A stretch of DNA of 64,000 bases, taken from positions 310,001-374,000 of the forward strand of contig CAWEOT010000009.1 of assembly GCA_963810775.1 (NCBI GenBank), in the 5' to 3' direction. Under the pieces are notes generated by a model, which saw only the letters and a list, made by a program, of their open reading frames with translations, had not been told where the DNA came from and searched no databases. Of the stretch, positions 27,185-36,098 are shown piece by piece. Within the stretch, counting starts at the first letter, position 1; each line of letters starts with the position of its first letter. The position numbers and the translations under genes were made by a program. Source of the DNA: DATBVX01 sp963810775 (GTDB taxonomy: Bacteria > Pseudomonadota > Gammaproteobacteria > Steroidobacterales > Steroidobacteraceae).

Positions 27185-27505
27185 CTATGACAATCGCGTC
27201 TTCTGCGCTTCTTCGGCGTGATGATCGGTGAGCTTTTCCTTGTGCTTCTTCACGCACCGATCGAGCTTGTCTGCCAGCAGGTCGATCGCTGCATACATGT
27301 CCTGGTCCACCGCGTCCGCGTAAATCTTGCCACCGCTCACCAATACAGTCGCTTCGGCCTTCTGACGCAGCTTCTCGACGGTCAGGATGCAATGTACATC
27401 GATGAGGGAATCAAAGTGGCGCACGATCCGCCCCAGTTTCTTGCTGACATATCCGCGCAGCGCGGGCGTGATGTCCACATGATGACCGGTGAGATTGAGC
27501 TGCAT
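27185..27505 (-). CDS. hpf: Ribosome hibernation promoting factor
   Basis: Binds the 30S decoding region to help form inactive ribosome dimers in stationary phase. The 106-residue short-form protein has MQLNLTGHHVDITPALRGYVSKKLGRI and the basic DKLDRCVKKHKEKL helix. No long C-terminal dimerisation domain is present, as in other gammaproteobacteria. It follows rpoN by 30 bases, its classic position. Confidence 0.95.
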   Translation of the reverse strand: MQLNLTGHHVDITPALRGYVSKKLGRIVRHFDSLIDVHCILTVEKLRQKAEATVLVSGGKIYADAVDQDMYAAIDLLADKLDRCVKKHKEKLTDHHAEEAQKTRLS

Positions 27506-27535
27506 GGCGCGCTCCTGTTGTGTCTGGTTGTTACT

Positions 27536-28978
27536 TCAACGGGCACCGTTCGCCCGCTTGCGCTCATTAGAGGGCGCAAGCTGCATCGCCTCGCGGTACT
27601 TGGCGACCGTGCGGCGCGCGACCGGAATGCCTTCCTGCGAAAGAAGTTCGGCAATCTTGCTGTCACTCAGTGGATTGGTGGGGTCCTCCTGGGCGATTAG
27701 TTTGCGGATCTTGGCGCGGATGGCGGTCGATGACGTTTCCGTTCCGTCGTCGCCAGCCACATGGCTTGAAAAGAAGTAACGGAATTCGTACACGCCGCGC
27801 GGCGTGTGCATGTACTTTGCGGTGGTGACGCGCGAAATCGTCGACTCGTGCATCTCAACGGCCTCGGCGACGTCGCGCAGGATCATTGGCTGCATGGCTT
27901 CATCGCCCTGGTCGAAGAACGCGCTCTGCCGCTGCACGATGCAACGCGCCACCTTGAGCAGCGTGTCGTTGCGGATCTCGAGACTGCGCAGGAGCCAGCG
28001 CGCTTCCTGAAGCTGCGCGCGCAGATTGGCGTGATCCGCCGAGCGGCCGAGCATGCCGGCGTAGCTCTGATTTACGCGGATGCGAGGCAGCGTTGCCGGG
28101 TTGATCTCCACCGACCATCCGGTCTCGGTGCGACGCACGAATACGTCGGGCACGACGTACTCCGCGGTACCAGCGTGAATCGCTGAGCCCGGACGCGGAT
28201 GGCAGGAGCGCACCAGCGCCAGCGCATTTTCCAGTTCTTCGTCGCTGACATGTAGCTGGCGCTTGAGCAGAGAGTGCTGTTGGGCTGCAAGCTCATCGAG
28301 ATGGCTTTCCGCAATCCTCAGGGCCAGGTCGAGTCCGGGCGTCTGCGGATCGAGCTGCTGAAGTTGCAGGCTGATGCATTCGCTGATCGAACGCGCGCCC
28401 ACGCCGGCGGGATCGAGGCCTTGCACCTGGCCGAGTACGCGCTCGACCTCCACGACGTCGCAATCGAGCTCCGGAAGGAGGCTGTGCCGGATCTCTTCCA
28501 GGCTGTCGGTGAGATAGCCGTCGTCATTGATGGCATCGACCACGGCACGGCCAATCGCGTGGTCGCGTGGCTCGAGTCGCGCAAGCTCGAGCTGCCACGC
28601 CAGGTGCTCCTGCAGGGTTTGTGTGCGCTGATCGGAGAATTCCTGGGCGCGATCTTCGTCTCCACTCCAGGGTGTCTCCGACGGACCGGTGCTCTGTTCT
28701 GCCCAGGAGTCGTCGGTGATCTCGACTTCCGCGGCCGGCTGCGTCTCGCGCACTTCCGCTGTCTGCTGGGGGTTGTCGGTCGCTGTCGCCTCGAAACTGC
28801 CGGTCGCGGTCTCCGGCACCTCGTCGAGCGACTCGAGCATCACGTTGCTTTCGAGCGCTTCGCGGATGTGAGCCTGGAGGTCAAGCGCAGGCAACTGCAG
28901 AAGGCGGATCGCCTGCTGGAGCTGCGGGGTCATCGTCAGTTGCTGACCCAGCCTGAGCTGCAGCGTCGGTTTGAGCAT
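27536..28978 (-). CDS. rpoN: RNA polymerase sigma-54 factor
   Basis: Directs RNA polymerase to -24/-12 promoters with AAA+ activators. The 480-residue protein has the region I Gln/Leu-rich start LKPTLQLRLGQQLTMTPQLQQAIRLLQ, an acidic region II (about residues 50-120), the core-binding domain, the HTH (HESTISRVTTAKYMHTPRGVYE) and the C-terminal RpoN box region GIPVARRTVAKYREAM. It lies between lptB and hpf, 29 and 30 bases apart. Confidence 0.97.
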   Translation of the reverse strand: MLKPTLQLRLGQQLTMTPQLQQAIRLLQLPALDLQAHIREALESNVMLESLDEVPETATGSFEATATDNPQQTAEVRETQPAAEVEITDDSWAEQSTGPSETPWSGDEDRAQEFSDQRTQTLQEHLAWQLELARLEPRDHAIGRAVVDAINDDGYLTDSLEEIRHSLLPELDCDVVEVERVLGQVQGLDPAGVGARSISECISLQLQQLDPQTPGLDLALRIAESHLDELAAQQHSLLKRQLHVSDEELENALALVRSCHPRPGSAIHAGTAEYVVPDVFVRRTETGWSVEINPATLPRIRVNQSYAGMLGRSADHANLRAQLQEARWLLRSLEIRNDTLLKVARCIVQRQSAFFDQGDEAMQPMILRDVAEAVEMHESTISRVTTAKYMHTPRGVYEFRYFFSSHVAGDDGTETSSTAIRAKIRKLIAQEDPTNPLSDSKIAELLSQEGIPVARRTVAKYREAMQLAPSNERKRANGAR

Positions 28979-29007
28979 CGGGAATTGAGCCGGTCCTTGA
29001 GACAGAT

Positions 29008-29733
29008 CTAAAGCTTGAAGTCTTGCCCCAAGTACACATCACGAACCTGCGGGTTGGCAAGGATCTGTTCGGGAGAACCCGCAGCGATCACCGTGCCCTG
29101 ATTTACAATATATGCGCGGCCGCAAATTCCCAATGTTTCCCGCACGTTGTGATCAGTGATGAGCACCCCGATGCTGCGGCTGGTGAGGTGGCGGATGATG
29201 CGCTGAATGTCGATCACCGACAGCGGATCGACGCCCGCAAATGGCTCATCCAGCAGCATGAAGTGTGGCTCAGCCGCGAGCGCGCGGGCGATCTCCACCC
29301 GGCGTCGCTCGCCACCGGAAAGGCTTATTCCCAGGCTCGAGCGGACGTGCTCGATGTGCAATTCCTCGAGCAGGGATTCGAGGCGCTCTTTGCGACGCGC
29401 GGAATTCAGGTCGGAGCGGGTTTCCAGGATTGCGAGGATATTGTCTTCGACTGAAAGCTTGCGAAAAACCGAGGCTTCCTGCGGCAAATAGCCCAGGCCG
29501 AGTTGGGCGCGGCGATGCATTGGCAGCGCCGTCAGTTCTCTCTCGTCGAGATGGATGCGACCGCGCTCGCACACGATCAGGCCAACGATCATGTAGAAAG
29601 CGGTGGTTTTTCCTGCGCCGTTGGGGCCGAGCAGACCCACGACTTCGCCGCTCGTCACTTCGAGTGACAGATCTTTTACTACCTGGCGCGATTTATAACT
29701 CTTGGCAAGGCCCTCGACCCGCAAGGTGCTCAT
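29008..29733 (-). CDS. lptB: LPS export ABC transporter ATPase LptB
   Basis: Cytoplasmic ATPase powering LPS movement from the inner membrane through the Lpt bridge. The 241-residue protein has LLGPNGAGKTTAFYMI (Walker A), the signature LSGGERRRVEIARAL and FMLLDEPFAGVDP (Walker B), with the LptB-typical GLGYLPQEASVFRKL Q-loop region. Its ATG overlaps the lptA stop by one base. Confidence 0.97.
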   Translation of the reverse strand: MSTLRVEGLAKSYKSRQVVKDLSLEVTSGEVVGLLGPNGAGKTTAFYMIVGLIVCERGRIHLDERELTALPMHRRAQLGLGYLPQEASVFRKLSVEDNILAILETRSDLNSARRKERLESLLEELHIEHVRSSLGISLSGGERRRVEIARALAAEPHFMLLDEPFAGVDPLSVIDIQRIIRHLTSRSIGVLITDHNVRETLGICGRAYIVNQGTVIAAGSPEQILANPQVRDVYLGQDFKL

Positions 29734-30398
29734 CAGGGATGATCCGTCGTCGCCGGCTTGCGCTCGACACTGCGCGGATTGATGGTGATGCGCACGCGCT
29801 CGTCCCCCTGATCGGAGGCGTTGGCGAGCACACGCTGGTCGCGGATGCTGTAAACCAGGGTCTGCCCCCGGATGTCGTTGTGGCCGTCCGTGAGGTAGGC
29901 ATCCTGGAGCATGCGAATCGTCTCGGTCGCGAAATCGTATTCGATCGACCCGGCGCGCCCATGCGCTACATCCTCACTGTTTTCAAGCTTCTGCTCGAAC
30001 TGCGCAGGCGATCCGCTGATTTCCGCACGCGCGATCTGATTGTCGGCAAAATTGACCGCGGCTTCATCCGAGCTCAGAAACCCGCTGTCGACAGAGATCT
30101 TGACGTTGCCGCGGAATACCCAGCGGCTGTTTTCGAAATTCAGACCGGTCGCGGTGGCTTCTTCGGCTTCAACGATGGTAGTGCCCTGCGAGACGCGCAC
30201 CTTGCGAAACAAAAGCGAGTTCTTCGCATAGTCGAAATCGGAAGATTCGGCGTCGACGTTGATCGGCAGATGGGACTGCTTCGGCCCCGCACTGTGGCCG
30301 ACACCCGTGAACAGCATGAGGACGAGTGCCAGTGAAACGGCGGCACGCCGGCGCACAGGCGCGCCGATTCGGCGGCATTCAGCGAACGAAGCGGCCAT
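29733..30398 (-). CDS. lptA: Periplasmic LPS-binding bridge protein LptA
   Basis: Forms the periplasmic bridge carrying LPS from LptC to LptD. The 221-residue protein has a signal peptide (AAVSLALVLMLFTGVGHSAG), then the OstA-type beta-jelly-roll with SHLPINVDAESSDFDYAKNSLLFRKVRVSQGTTIVEAEEA described in the family, and a polar C-terminus. The first 20 coding bases overlap the 3' end of lptC; a later start is possible but this one keeps a normal signal peptide length. Confidence 0.9.
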   Translation of the reverse strand: MAASFAECRRIGAPVRRRAAVSLALVLMLFTGVGHSAGPKQSHLPINVDAESSDFDYAKNSLLFRKVRVSQGTTIVEAEEATATGLNFENSRWVFRGNVKISVDSGFLSSDEAAVNFADNQIARAEISGSPAQFEQKLENSEDVAHGRAGSIEYDFATETIRMLQDAYLTDGHNDIRGQTLVYSIRDQRVLANASDQGDERVRITINPRSVERKPATTDHP

Positions 30399-30936
30399 GG
30401 ACGCCCGATTCTAGCTTGAGTCGTTCGGCCTTCAAGTCAGCCGTCAGCCCCATCGTGCTGAGGCGACGCGACCCCCACTCGATGTCCACTCGTTGACGCG
30501 TGGTGGCGATATGGGTGTCGGTGTCGACGCTGAGCCGAGACGTACGCACCACCGCACTCGGCGATTCGGGCTGGGGCTGGCCAACGATCTTGACGTCGCC
30601 GGCCAGGTCGAGTGTGCGTGAGCCCGGCGGTACGAACCCATGCGCTGCGGTCAGCGTCCAGTCGTGTGCCGCGTCGGAGTGATAGACAAGCTTGAGGTCA
30701 TCCATCTGCATGCTGTTGTCGGTTGGGTCCTGCTGCAGACGCTCGGCTTCCACACGATACAAGGGCTCGCCATCTGGTCCCATTTCCACGATGCGCGCGT
30801 GCTTCATGTAGTAACCCGGTTGCGGTGGTTGCACCTGGGCCGGCGGGCTTGACACATCCTGGGCGCGGCGGCCGGTTAGCAGGCTCGCGATGGCCACTAC
30901 CAGCAGTGCGAGGACGATGAATACCCGCCAGATCAT
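30379..30936 (-). CDS. lptC: LPS export protein LptC
   Basis: Bitopic inner-membrane protein that receives LPS from the LptBFG transporter and hands it to LptA. From ATG 30936 (MIWRVFIVLALLVVAIASLLTG, the single membrane helix) it is 185 residues, with the periplasmic LptC fold (YYMKHARIVEMGPDGEPLYRVEAERLQ). The start overlaps the kdsC stop by 4 bases, favouring it over the upstream in-frame ATG. Sequence is divergent, as is normal for LptC. Confidence 0.88.
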   Translation of the reverse strand: MIWRVFIVLALLVVAIASLLTGRRAQDVSSPPAQVQPPQPGYYMKHARIVEMGPDGEPLYRVEAERLQQDPTDNSMQMDDLKLVYHSDAAHDWTLTAAHGFVPPGSRTLDLAGDVKIVGQPQPESPSAVVRTSRLSVDTDTHIATTRQRVDIEWGSRRLSTMGLTADLKAERLKLESGVHGRFVR

Positions 30937-31439
30937 CGCGTACTGCCGCGAGCAGCGAGGAGCCAATCACAAACTTCACGCACGGCTCCGCAACCGCCGT
31001 TCAGGGTCGTGACGTGGTCAGCCGCGGCGCGTACTTCGCTGTGGGCGTCGGCCACCGCGACCGCGACACCTGCTGCGCGCATCAAGGCAAGGTCCGAGGT
31101 GTCATCGACTATGCACAATGCTTGTTCCCGCGAGAGATGCAGTTGCTCCAGCAAGCGGTCGAGGGCTGTAACCTTGTCTTCACAACCCTGCTCGAGAAGC
31201 TGAATGCCGAGCTCGCGACATCGGGCACTCACCGCTTCGGAGCGCCGGCCGGAAATTACCGCGATCTCGATGCCCGCGCGCATGAGCTGCTTCAGTCCCA
31301 GGCCGTCGCGCACGTGAAAAACCTTGAGCGCTTCGCCCTGAGCGTCGAAGTACAGTCGACCGTCGGTCATCACTCCATCGACATCCAGCACCACCAGCCG
31401 AACGCGCTCCAGTGGCGTGCGCGCTTGGGCCACGATCAC
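30933..31439 (-). CDS. kdsC: 3-deoxy-D-manno-octulosonate 8-phosphate phosphatase
   Basis: Removes phosphate from Kdo-8-phosphate in the Kdo route to LPS. The 168-residue HAD-superfamily protein has VRLVVLDVDGVMTDGRLYFD (nucleophile Asp and the typical VMTDG), EIAVISGRRSEAV and CIVDDTSDLALMRAAG. It is a compact, cap-less HAD as in KdsC. It overlaps kdsD by 4 bases and lptC by 4 bases. Confidence 0.95.
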   Translation of the reverse strand: MIVAQARTPLERVRLVVLDVDGVMTDGRLYFDAQGEALKVFHVRDGLGLKQLMRAGIEIAVISGRRSEAVSARCRELGIQLLEQGCEDKVTALDRLLEQLHLSREQALCIVDDTSDLALMRAAGVAVAVADAHSEVRAAADHVTTLNGGCGAVREVCDWLLAARGSTR

Positions 31440-32449
31440 ATCACTCCGGCGCGCAGCAGGTCATGCACGTTCAGCGCGCCGACCAGGATGCCCTTGGCAT
31501 CGACGACGGGCAGCGCGGTAATGCGGTGCTCTTCCATTACGTGCACGGCTTCCGCGGCCAGCGCCTTCGGGCCAATCGTCCGACCGCCGCGGGTCATCAC
31601 CTCATCCATCCGCGTCGCATGCACATCGACCTGTCGATCGAAGGAACGCCGCAAGTCGCCATCGGTGAAGATCCCGAGCACGTGGCCATCAGCATCGACG
31701 ATCGCGGTCATGCCCAGCCCCTTGCGCGACATTTCGACCAGGCCCTGTGCGAGGGGCGTGCTGGCAGTCACCTTGGGAATGTCCTTGCCGGTGCGCATGA
31801 TGTCTTCGACGTGCAGCAGGAGTCTGCGGCCGAGGCTCCCGCCAGGATGCGAACGAGCAAAGTCCTCTTCGGTAAAACCACGATGCTTGAGCACTGCGAC
31901 GGCGATCGCATCACCCATTGCAAGCGTTGCAGTAGTGCTCGCGGTGGGCGCTAGATTCAGCGGACAGGCTTCGGCTGGCACGCTGACGTCGAGATTGACC
32001 GTTGCAGCGCGCGCCAAGGTTGAGTCCTGATTACCTGTCATGGTGATGAGGGCGACTCCGAGCCGCCGAATGTGGGGCACGAGCGTGACGATTTCGGCGG
32101 TTTCACCCGAGTTGGAAATCGCCAGCAGCACGTCCTGGCGCGTGATCACGCCAATGTCGCCGTGGCTGGCTTCTGCAGGATGCAGAAAGAAGGCGGGCGT
32201 GCCGGTGCTGGAGAGCGTGGCGGCAATCTTCCCCGCGATGTGTCCCGACTTGCCCATGCCGGTGACGATCACGCGACCCTTGCAATCCAGGCACAGTCTG
32301 CAGGCGCGCGCGAAGGCCGCGTCCAGTCGCGGCACGAGTGCGCTGACCGCCCGGGCTTCGGTCTGCAGTGCTTGTCGTCCGAGCTCGAGCAATGCATCGT
32401 CCGTCAGCGGCACGGGGATGGCATCGGGTGAATGAGATTTTGCGGCCAT
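31436..32449 (-). CDS. kdsD: D-arabinose 5-phosphate isomerase
   Basis: Converts ribulose 5-phosphate to arabinose 5-phosphate, the first step to Kdo. The 337-residue protein has an N-terminal SIS domain (VIVTGMGKSGHIAGKIAATLSSTGTPAFFLHPAEASHGD) and two C-terminal CBS domains, the standard KdsD layout. Start is ATG 32449 (MAAKSHSPD); ATG 32461 is possible. It is the first gene of the minus-strand block that continues to rapZ, divergent from ibaG. Confidence 0.95.
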   Translation of the reverse strand: MAAKSHSPDAIPVPLTDDALLELGRQALQTEARAVSALVPRLDAAFARACRLCLDCKGRVIVTGMGKSGHIAGKIAATLSSTGTPAFFLHPAEASHGDIGVITRQDVLLAISNSGETAEIVTLVPHIRRLGVALITMTGNQDSTLARAATVNLDVSVPAEACPLNLAPTASTTATLAMGDAIAVAVLKHRGFTEEDFARSHPGGSLGRRLLLHVEDIMRTGKDIPKVTASTPLAQGLVEMSRKGLGMTAIVDADGHVLGIFTDGDLRRSFDRQVDVHATRMDEVMTRGGRTIGPKALAAEAVHVMEEHRITALPVVDAKGILVGALNVHDLLRAGVM

Positions 32450-32608
32450 GATGATGAGCATCCATGATACATCGGGAAGCACGGCCGGGCGTGCGGGTTG
32501 CGGCCGCAACCCGGGCGGAGGTGGCAAGCTTCAGGTTGCGAGCGTTTCTACACCTGGCGCGATCCACTAATATGGCCGGGGATTCACTCACCGGACACGA
32601 TCCCTCCG

Positions 32609-32863
32609 ATGACCGCTGAACAAGTCGCTGCGCTGATTCGCACCGGGCTTCCAAACGCCACGGTGCGGATACTGACCGACGATGACACTCACTTCGAGGC
32701 CCTCGTCGTCGCGCCGGAGTTCGCGGGAAAGCGCAGCATTGCGCGTCACCAACTCGTATATGCTGCGCTCGGCCCGCGCATGGGCCGCGAGATTCACGCG
32801 TTGTCGATCCAGGCACTCACGCCTGAGGAGTGGGCTGCGACACAGGGTGACGCAGCCCGGTGA
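32609..32863 (+). CDS. ibaG: BolA/IbaG family protein
   Basis: BolA-fold protein that partners with monothiol glutaredoxin to carry Fe-S clusters; IbaG is linked to acid stress. The 84-residue protein from ATG 32609 has FEALVVAPEFAGKRSIARHQLVYAALGPRMGREIHALSIQALTPEEW, with the conserved His of the RxxRHQxVY element. It sits directly before murA, the conserved IbaG position. The mla genes, found upstream of ibaG in enterobacteria, are absent. Confidence 0.92.
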   Translation: MTAEQVAALIRTGLPNATVRILTDDDTHFEALVVAPEFAGKRSIARHQLVYAALGPRMGREIHALSIQALTPEEWAATQGDAAR

Positions 32864-32899
32864 GCGCGGCGCGACCGGAAAGCGCACAGGAGCGGCGGA

Positions 32900-34159
32900 G
32901 TGGATAAATTACAGATCGCCGGTGGAATCCCCCTGGAAGGGGAAATCCGCATCTCGGGCGCCAAGAACGCGACTCTGCCCATTCTCGCCGGCACATTGCT
33001 TGCGGACGGCACTGTCACCATCGGCAATGTTCCGCACCTGCAGGACGTGACGACCACAATCGAGCTGCTCGGCCGCATGGGCGTGAGCGTCACGATCGAT
33101 GAGCGCATGCGCATCGACGTCGATCCCACCACGATTCGCGAGTACTTTGCGCCGTACGAGCTGGTCAAGACGATGCGCGCGTCGATTCTGGTCCTCGGTC
33201 CTCTGGTGGCGCGCTTCGGCCACGCTGATGTCTCGTTGCCCGGCGGCTGCGCGATCGGGGCACGCCCGGTGAATATTCACGTCGCGGGATTGCAGGCGAT
33301 GGGCGCCGACATCCACATCGAGAACGGCTACATCAAGGCGCGGGCCAAACGGCTGAAGGGTGCGCGACTGGTGCTGGAAACGGTCACGGTCACTGGCACG
33401 GAGAACCTGATGATGGCTGCGACGCTGGCGGATGGCGAGACGGTGATTGAAAACGCCGCGCGCGAGCCCGAAGTCGTGGACCTCGCAAACTTTCTCAACA
33501 GCATGGGTGCGCGCGTTCGCGGCGCGGGTACCGACACGATCTCAATCGAGGGCGTGGCGCGCCTCACCGGCACGAGCTACGAGGTGCTCCCCGATCGCAT
33601 CGAGGCCGGCACATACCTGGTCGCGGGGGCGATTACAGGGGGTCATGTGCGCCTGAAGAACACTCGCCCGGATCATCTCGATGCGGTGCTTGCCAAGCTG
33701 CGTGAAGCGGGCGCGCGCATCGCCACGGGCGAGAACTGGATCGAAGTCGACATGCGCGGCCGGCGCGCACAAGCAGTCGACGTGCGCACCGCTCCGTACC
33801 CGGCATTTCCGACCGACATGCAGGCCCAGTTCGCGGCGCTCAATACGGTCGCGAGTGGCGTAAGCACGATCACCGAGACCGTGTTCGAGAATCGCTTCAT
33901 GCACATGTTGGAAATGAGGCGCATGGGCGCCGAGATCCGTCTCGAAGGCAATACCGCCATCATTCGTGGCGTGCCGAAGCTCACCGCGGCGCCGGTGATG
34001 GCAACTGACTTGCGCGCTTCAGCAAGCTTGGTGCTCGCAGGACTGGTCGCCGAAGGCACGACACAGATCGAGCGCATCTACCACATCGATCGCGGCTACG
34101 AGTGCATAGAAGAGAAGCTCCAGCAACTCGGTGCACGCATCAAGCGCGTTCCCAGTTAA
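32900..34159 (+). CDS. murA: UDP-N-acetylglucosamine 1-carboxyvinyltransferase
   Basis: First committed step of peptidoglycan precursor synthesis, moving enolpyruvate to UDP-GlcNAc. The 419-residue protein starts with GTG 32900 after 'aggagcggcggag' and reads MDKLQIAGGIPLEGEIRISGAKNATLPIL. The fosfomycin-target Cys is present in LPGGCAIGARPV. The C-terminal RIYHIDRGYECIEEKL is typical. Convergent with the DegS-like gene, 3 bases between stops. Confidence 0.97.
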   Translation: MDKLQIAGGIPLEGEIRISGAKNATLPILAGTLLADGTVTIGNVPHLQDVTTTIELLGRMGVSVTIDERMRIDVDPTTIREYFAPYELVKTMRASILVLGPLVARFGHADVSLPGGCAIGARPVNIHVAGLQAMGADIHIENGYIKARAKRLKGARLVLETVTVTGTENLMMAATLADGETVIENAAREPEVVDLANFLNSMGARVRGAGTDTISIEGVARLTGTSYEVLPDRIEAGTYLVAGAITGGHVRLKNTRPDHLDAVLAKLREAGARIATGENWIEVDMRGRRAQAVDVRTAPYPAFPTDMQAQFAALNTVASGVSTITETVFENRFMHMLEMRRMGAEIRLEGNTAIIRGVPKLTAAPVMATDLRASASLVLAGLVAEGTTQIERIYHIDRGYECIEEKLQQLGARIKRVPS

Positions 34160-34162
34160 CCG

Positions 34163-35305
34163 TTAGGTTGGTGGAGGCTGGCCGCGCTCGACGACCTCAG
34201 CGCGCATGTCAAAGCGCTCGCCGCGCCGCAGCCCGCGGATTCTCACCGTTGCGCCCGGTGCCAGCCTGGCAACGTAGGAAAGAGCCTCCTGCGCGGATTG
34301 CATGGGCTCATCGTCGATGCGTGTAATCAGATCACCAGGCCGCAAGCCGGCGCGCAACGCGGGGCTATTGACGTACAGGTTGGCAACCAGGACGCCGCCA
34401 TCAGGGGCTCCAAGCGCGCGCGCCTGCTCAGGCGTGATGTCCTGAGGTACCACTCCAAGCCAGCCGCGGATCACGCGCCCGTTCTTGAAGATCTCTTCCA
34501 TCACGCCGCGCACCAGGTTTACCGGGATCGCGAAGCCGATGCCCTCGATGCCTGCGTTGCGCGCGAAGATGGCAGTGTTGATGCCGATCAGCTCTCCGGC
34601 GGTATTCACCAGTGCACCGCCGGAATTGCCGAGATTGATGGCGGCGTCGGTCTGGATGAAGTTCTCGAATCGCGCCACACCGAGCTGCCCACGACCGGTG
34701 GCGCTGACGATGCCTTGAGTAACTGTCTGGCTGAGGCCCACGGGATTGCCGATCGCGAGCACGACGTCGCCCACTCGCAGGGTGTCAGAGCGTCCGAGTG
34801 CCATGGTCGGCAGGTTCTGCAAATCGATCTGCAGCACGGCGAGATCGGTATCGGCGTCCCGCCCCATTACCTTGGCATCAGCCACGCGACCGTCAGCGAG
34901 CTGCACCTTGATGGTCGATGCCGCATCGATGACATGGTTGTTGGTGACGATGTGCCCGTCGGTGTCCAGGATCACGCCTGAGCCGAGACTGCGTTCGCGC
35001 CGTTGCCGGTACCCCGGCCACGTGTCCCCGAACAGACCCTCGAGCTGCGGTGGCAGCGACCGTTCTGCGACCACGCGATCTGCATACACATTGACTACCG
35101 AGGGTGCACTACGGGCCACCGCGTCGGCGTAAGTGCTGGCGGGCGCTCCAACCAATGCCTGCGGCTGAGAGGTGCTGACCGGCGGCGGCGTCGGCTGCCG
35201 GGCCCGCAGCAACTCGGGACGCACCATGATCAGCACGAAGGCCGCGGCGAGGCCCACGATCACGAACCGCACTATGTAACCCAGTACTCGGGCAATCGGC
35301 GTCAT
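34163..35305 (-). CDS. DegS/AlgW-like membrane-anchored serine protease
   Basis: Trypsin-fold periplasmic protease with one PDZ domain; relatives cut anti-sigma factor RseA when misfolded porins bind the PDZ. From ATG 35305 the protein has 380 residues, an N-terminal membrane anchor (about residues 9-27), then a catalytic triad read from IVTNNHVID (His), DTDLAVLQID (Asp) and GNSGGALVN (Ser). One PDZ (GWLGVVPQDI to the end) follows. One PDZ plus an anchor argues for DegS/AlgW rather than DegP/DegQ, but the exact role here is inferred. Confidence 0.87.
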   Translation of the reverse strand: MTPIARVLGYIVRFVIVGLAAAFVLIMVRPELLRARQPTPPPVSTSQPQALVGAPASTYADAVARSAPSVVNVYADRVVAERSLPPQLEGLFGDTWPGYRQRRERSLGSGVILDTDGHIVTNNHVIDAASTIKVQLADGRVADAKVMGRDADTDLAVLQIDLQNLPTMALGRSDTLRVGDVVLAIGNPVGLSQTVTQGIVSATGRGQLGVARFENFIQTDAAINLGNSGGALVNTAGELIGINTAIFARNAGIEGIGFAIPVNLVRGVMEEIFKNGRVIRGWLGVVPQDITPEQARALGAPDGGVLVANLYVNSPALRAGLRPGDLITRIDDEPMQSAQEALSYVARLAPGATVRIRGLRRGERFDMRAEVVERGQPPPT

Positions 35306-35389
35306 TTGAAGCTGCGTGGAGCGCGTTCTTTCGAGGCTTGCATGCACGCTCGCGCGCGGCACGCGTCCGGGAGACGTTGATGATTTGTG

Positions 35390-35395
35390 TATAAT
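35390..35395 (+). promoter_or_regulatory. Likely -10 box of the petABC operon
   Basis: A perfect TATAAT lies 101 bases before the petA start in the 190-base gap after the divergent DegS-like gene. A recognisable -35 at 17 bases is missing, so the promoter assignment rests on the -10 alone. Confidence 0.4.
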
Positions 35396-35495
35396 GCCGC
35401 GCTTCCCGCGGATTCGAAACCGGTGCGGCTCTCGAGGCCCGCACCGGGCGATGAACGCGCGCTGTCGCACCAGATCACACGCCAGGGGAGACGGG

Positions 35496-36098
35496 ATGAC
35501 TGAAGAGGTTGATCCGAGCCGACGCCAGTTCCTGACGGCGGCCACGATGGCAACCGGTGCAATCGGGACCGCCTTTGCCATTGCGCCCTTCATTGCTTCC
35601 TGGAAGCCAAGCGCACGTGCCAAGGCGCTCGGCGCCCCCGTCGAGGTCGACATCAGCAAGCTCGATGCCGGCGCGATGATGACGGTGCAGTGGCGCAAGC
35701 AACCCGTCTGGATCGTTCATCGCACCAAGGAAATGCTTGATCGCCTCCAGGCGAACGATTCCACCCTCAAGGACCCAAAGTCCGACAGCTCGGATCAGCC
35801 ACCGTACGCGCACAACGAGCAGCGCGCTCGCAAGCCCGAGTACCTCGTGCTGCTGGGTACCTGCACGCACTTGGGTTGTCTTCCGAAGCAGCGATTCGCC
35901 GTCGGCGTCGGTGAGGGCGGCCCGGATTGGCCCGGTGGCTGGTTCTGCGTCTGCCACGGATCGCGTTTCGATATGGCGGGGCGCGTGTTCCAAGGGTCGC
36001 CGGCCGCCGTCAATCTGGGCGTGCCGCCATACGACTTCGTCAACGACACCAAGATTCTGGTGGGTGTCGACGCGGCGCCGAAGAAAGGGGCTGCGTGA
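35496..36098 (+). CDS. petA: Rieske iron-sulfur subunit of cytochrome bc1
   Basis: Transfers the first electron from ubiquinol to cytochrome c1. The 200-residue protein from ATG 35496 (after 'caggggag') has a Tat-like SRRQFLTAATMATG N-terminus leading into the membrane anchor, then the Fe-S motifs CTHLGC and CVCHGSRFD, with the two Cys and two His ligands, then GSPAAVNLGVPPYDF. Its stop overlaps petB by one base. Confidence 0.96.
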   Translation: MTEEVDPSRRQFLTAATMATGAIGTAFAIAPFIASWKPSARAKALGAPVEVDISKLDAGAMMTVQWRKQPVWIVHRTKEMLDRLQANDSTLKDPKSDSSDQPPYAHNEQRARKPEYLVLLGTCTHLGCLPKQRFAVGVGEGGPDWPGGWFCVCHGSRFDMAGRVFQGSPAAVNLGVPPYDFVNDTKILVGVDAAPKKGAA

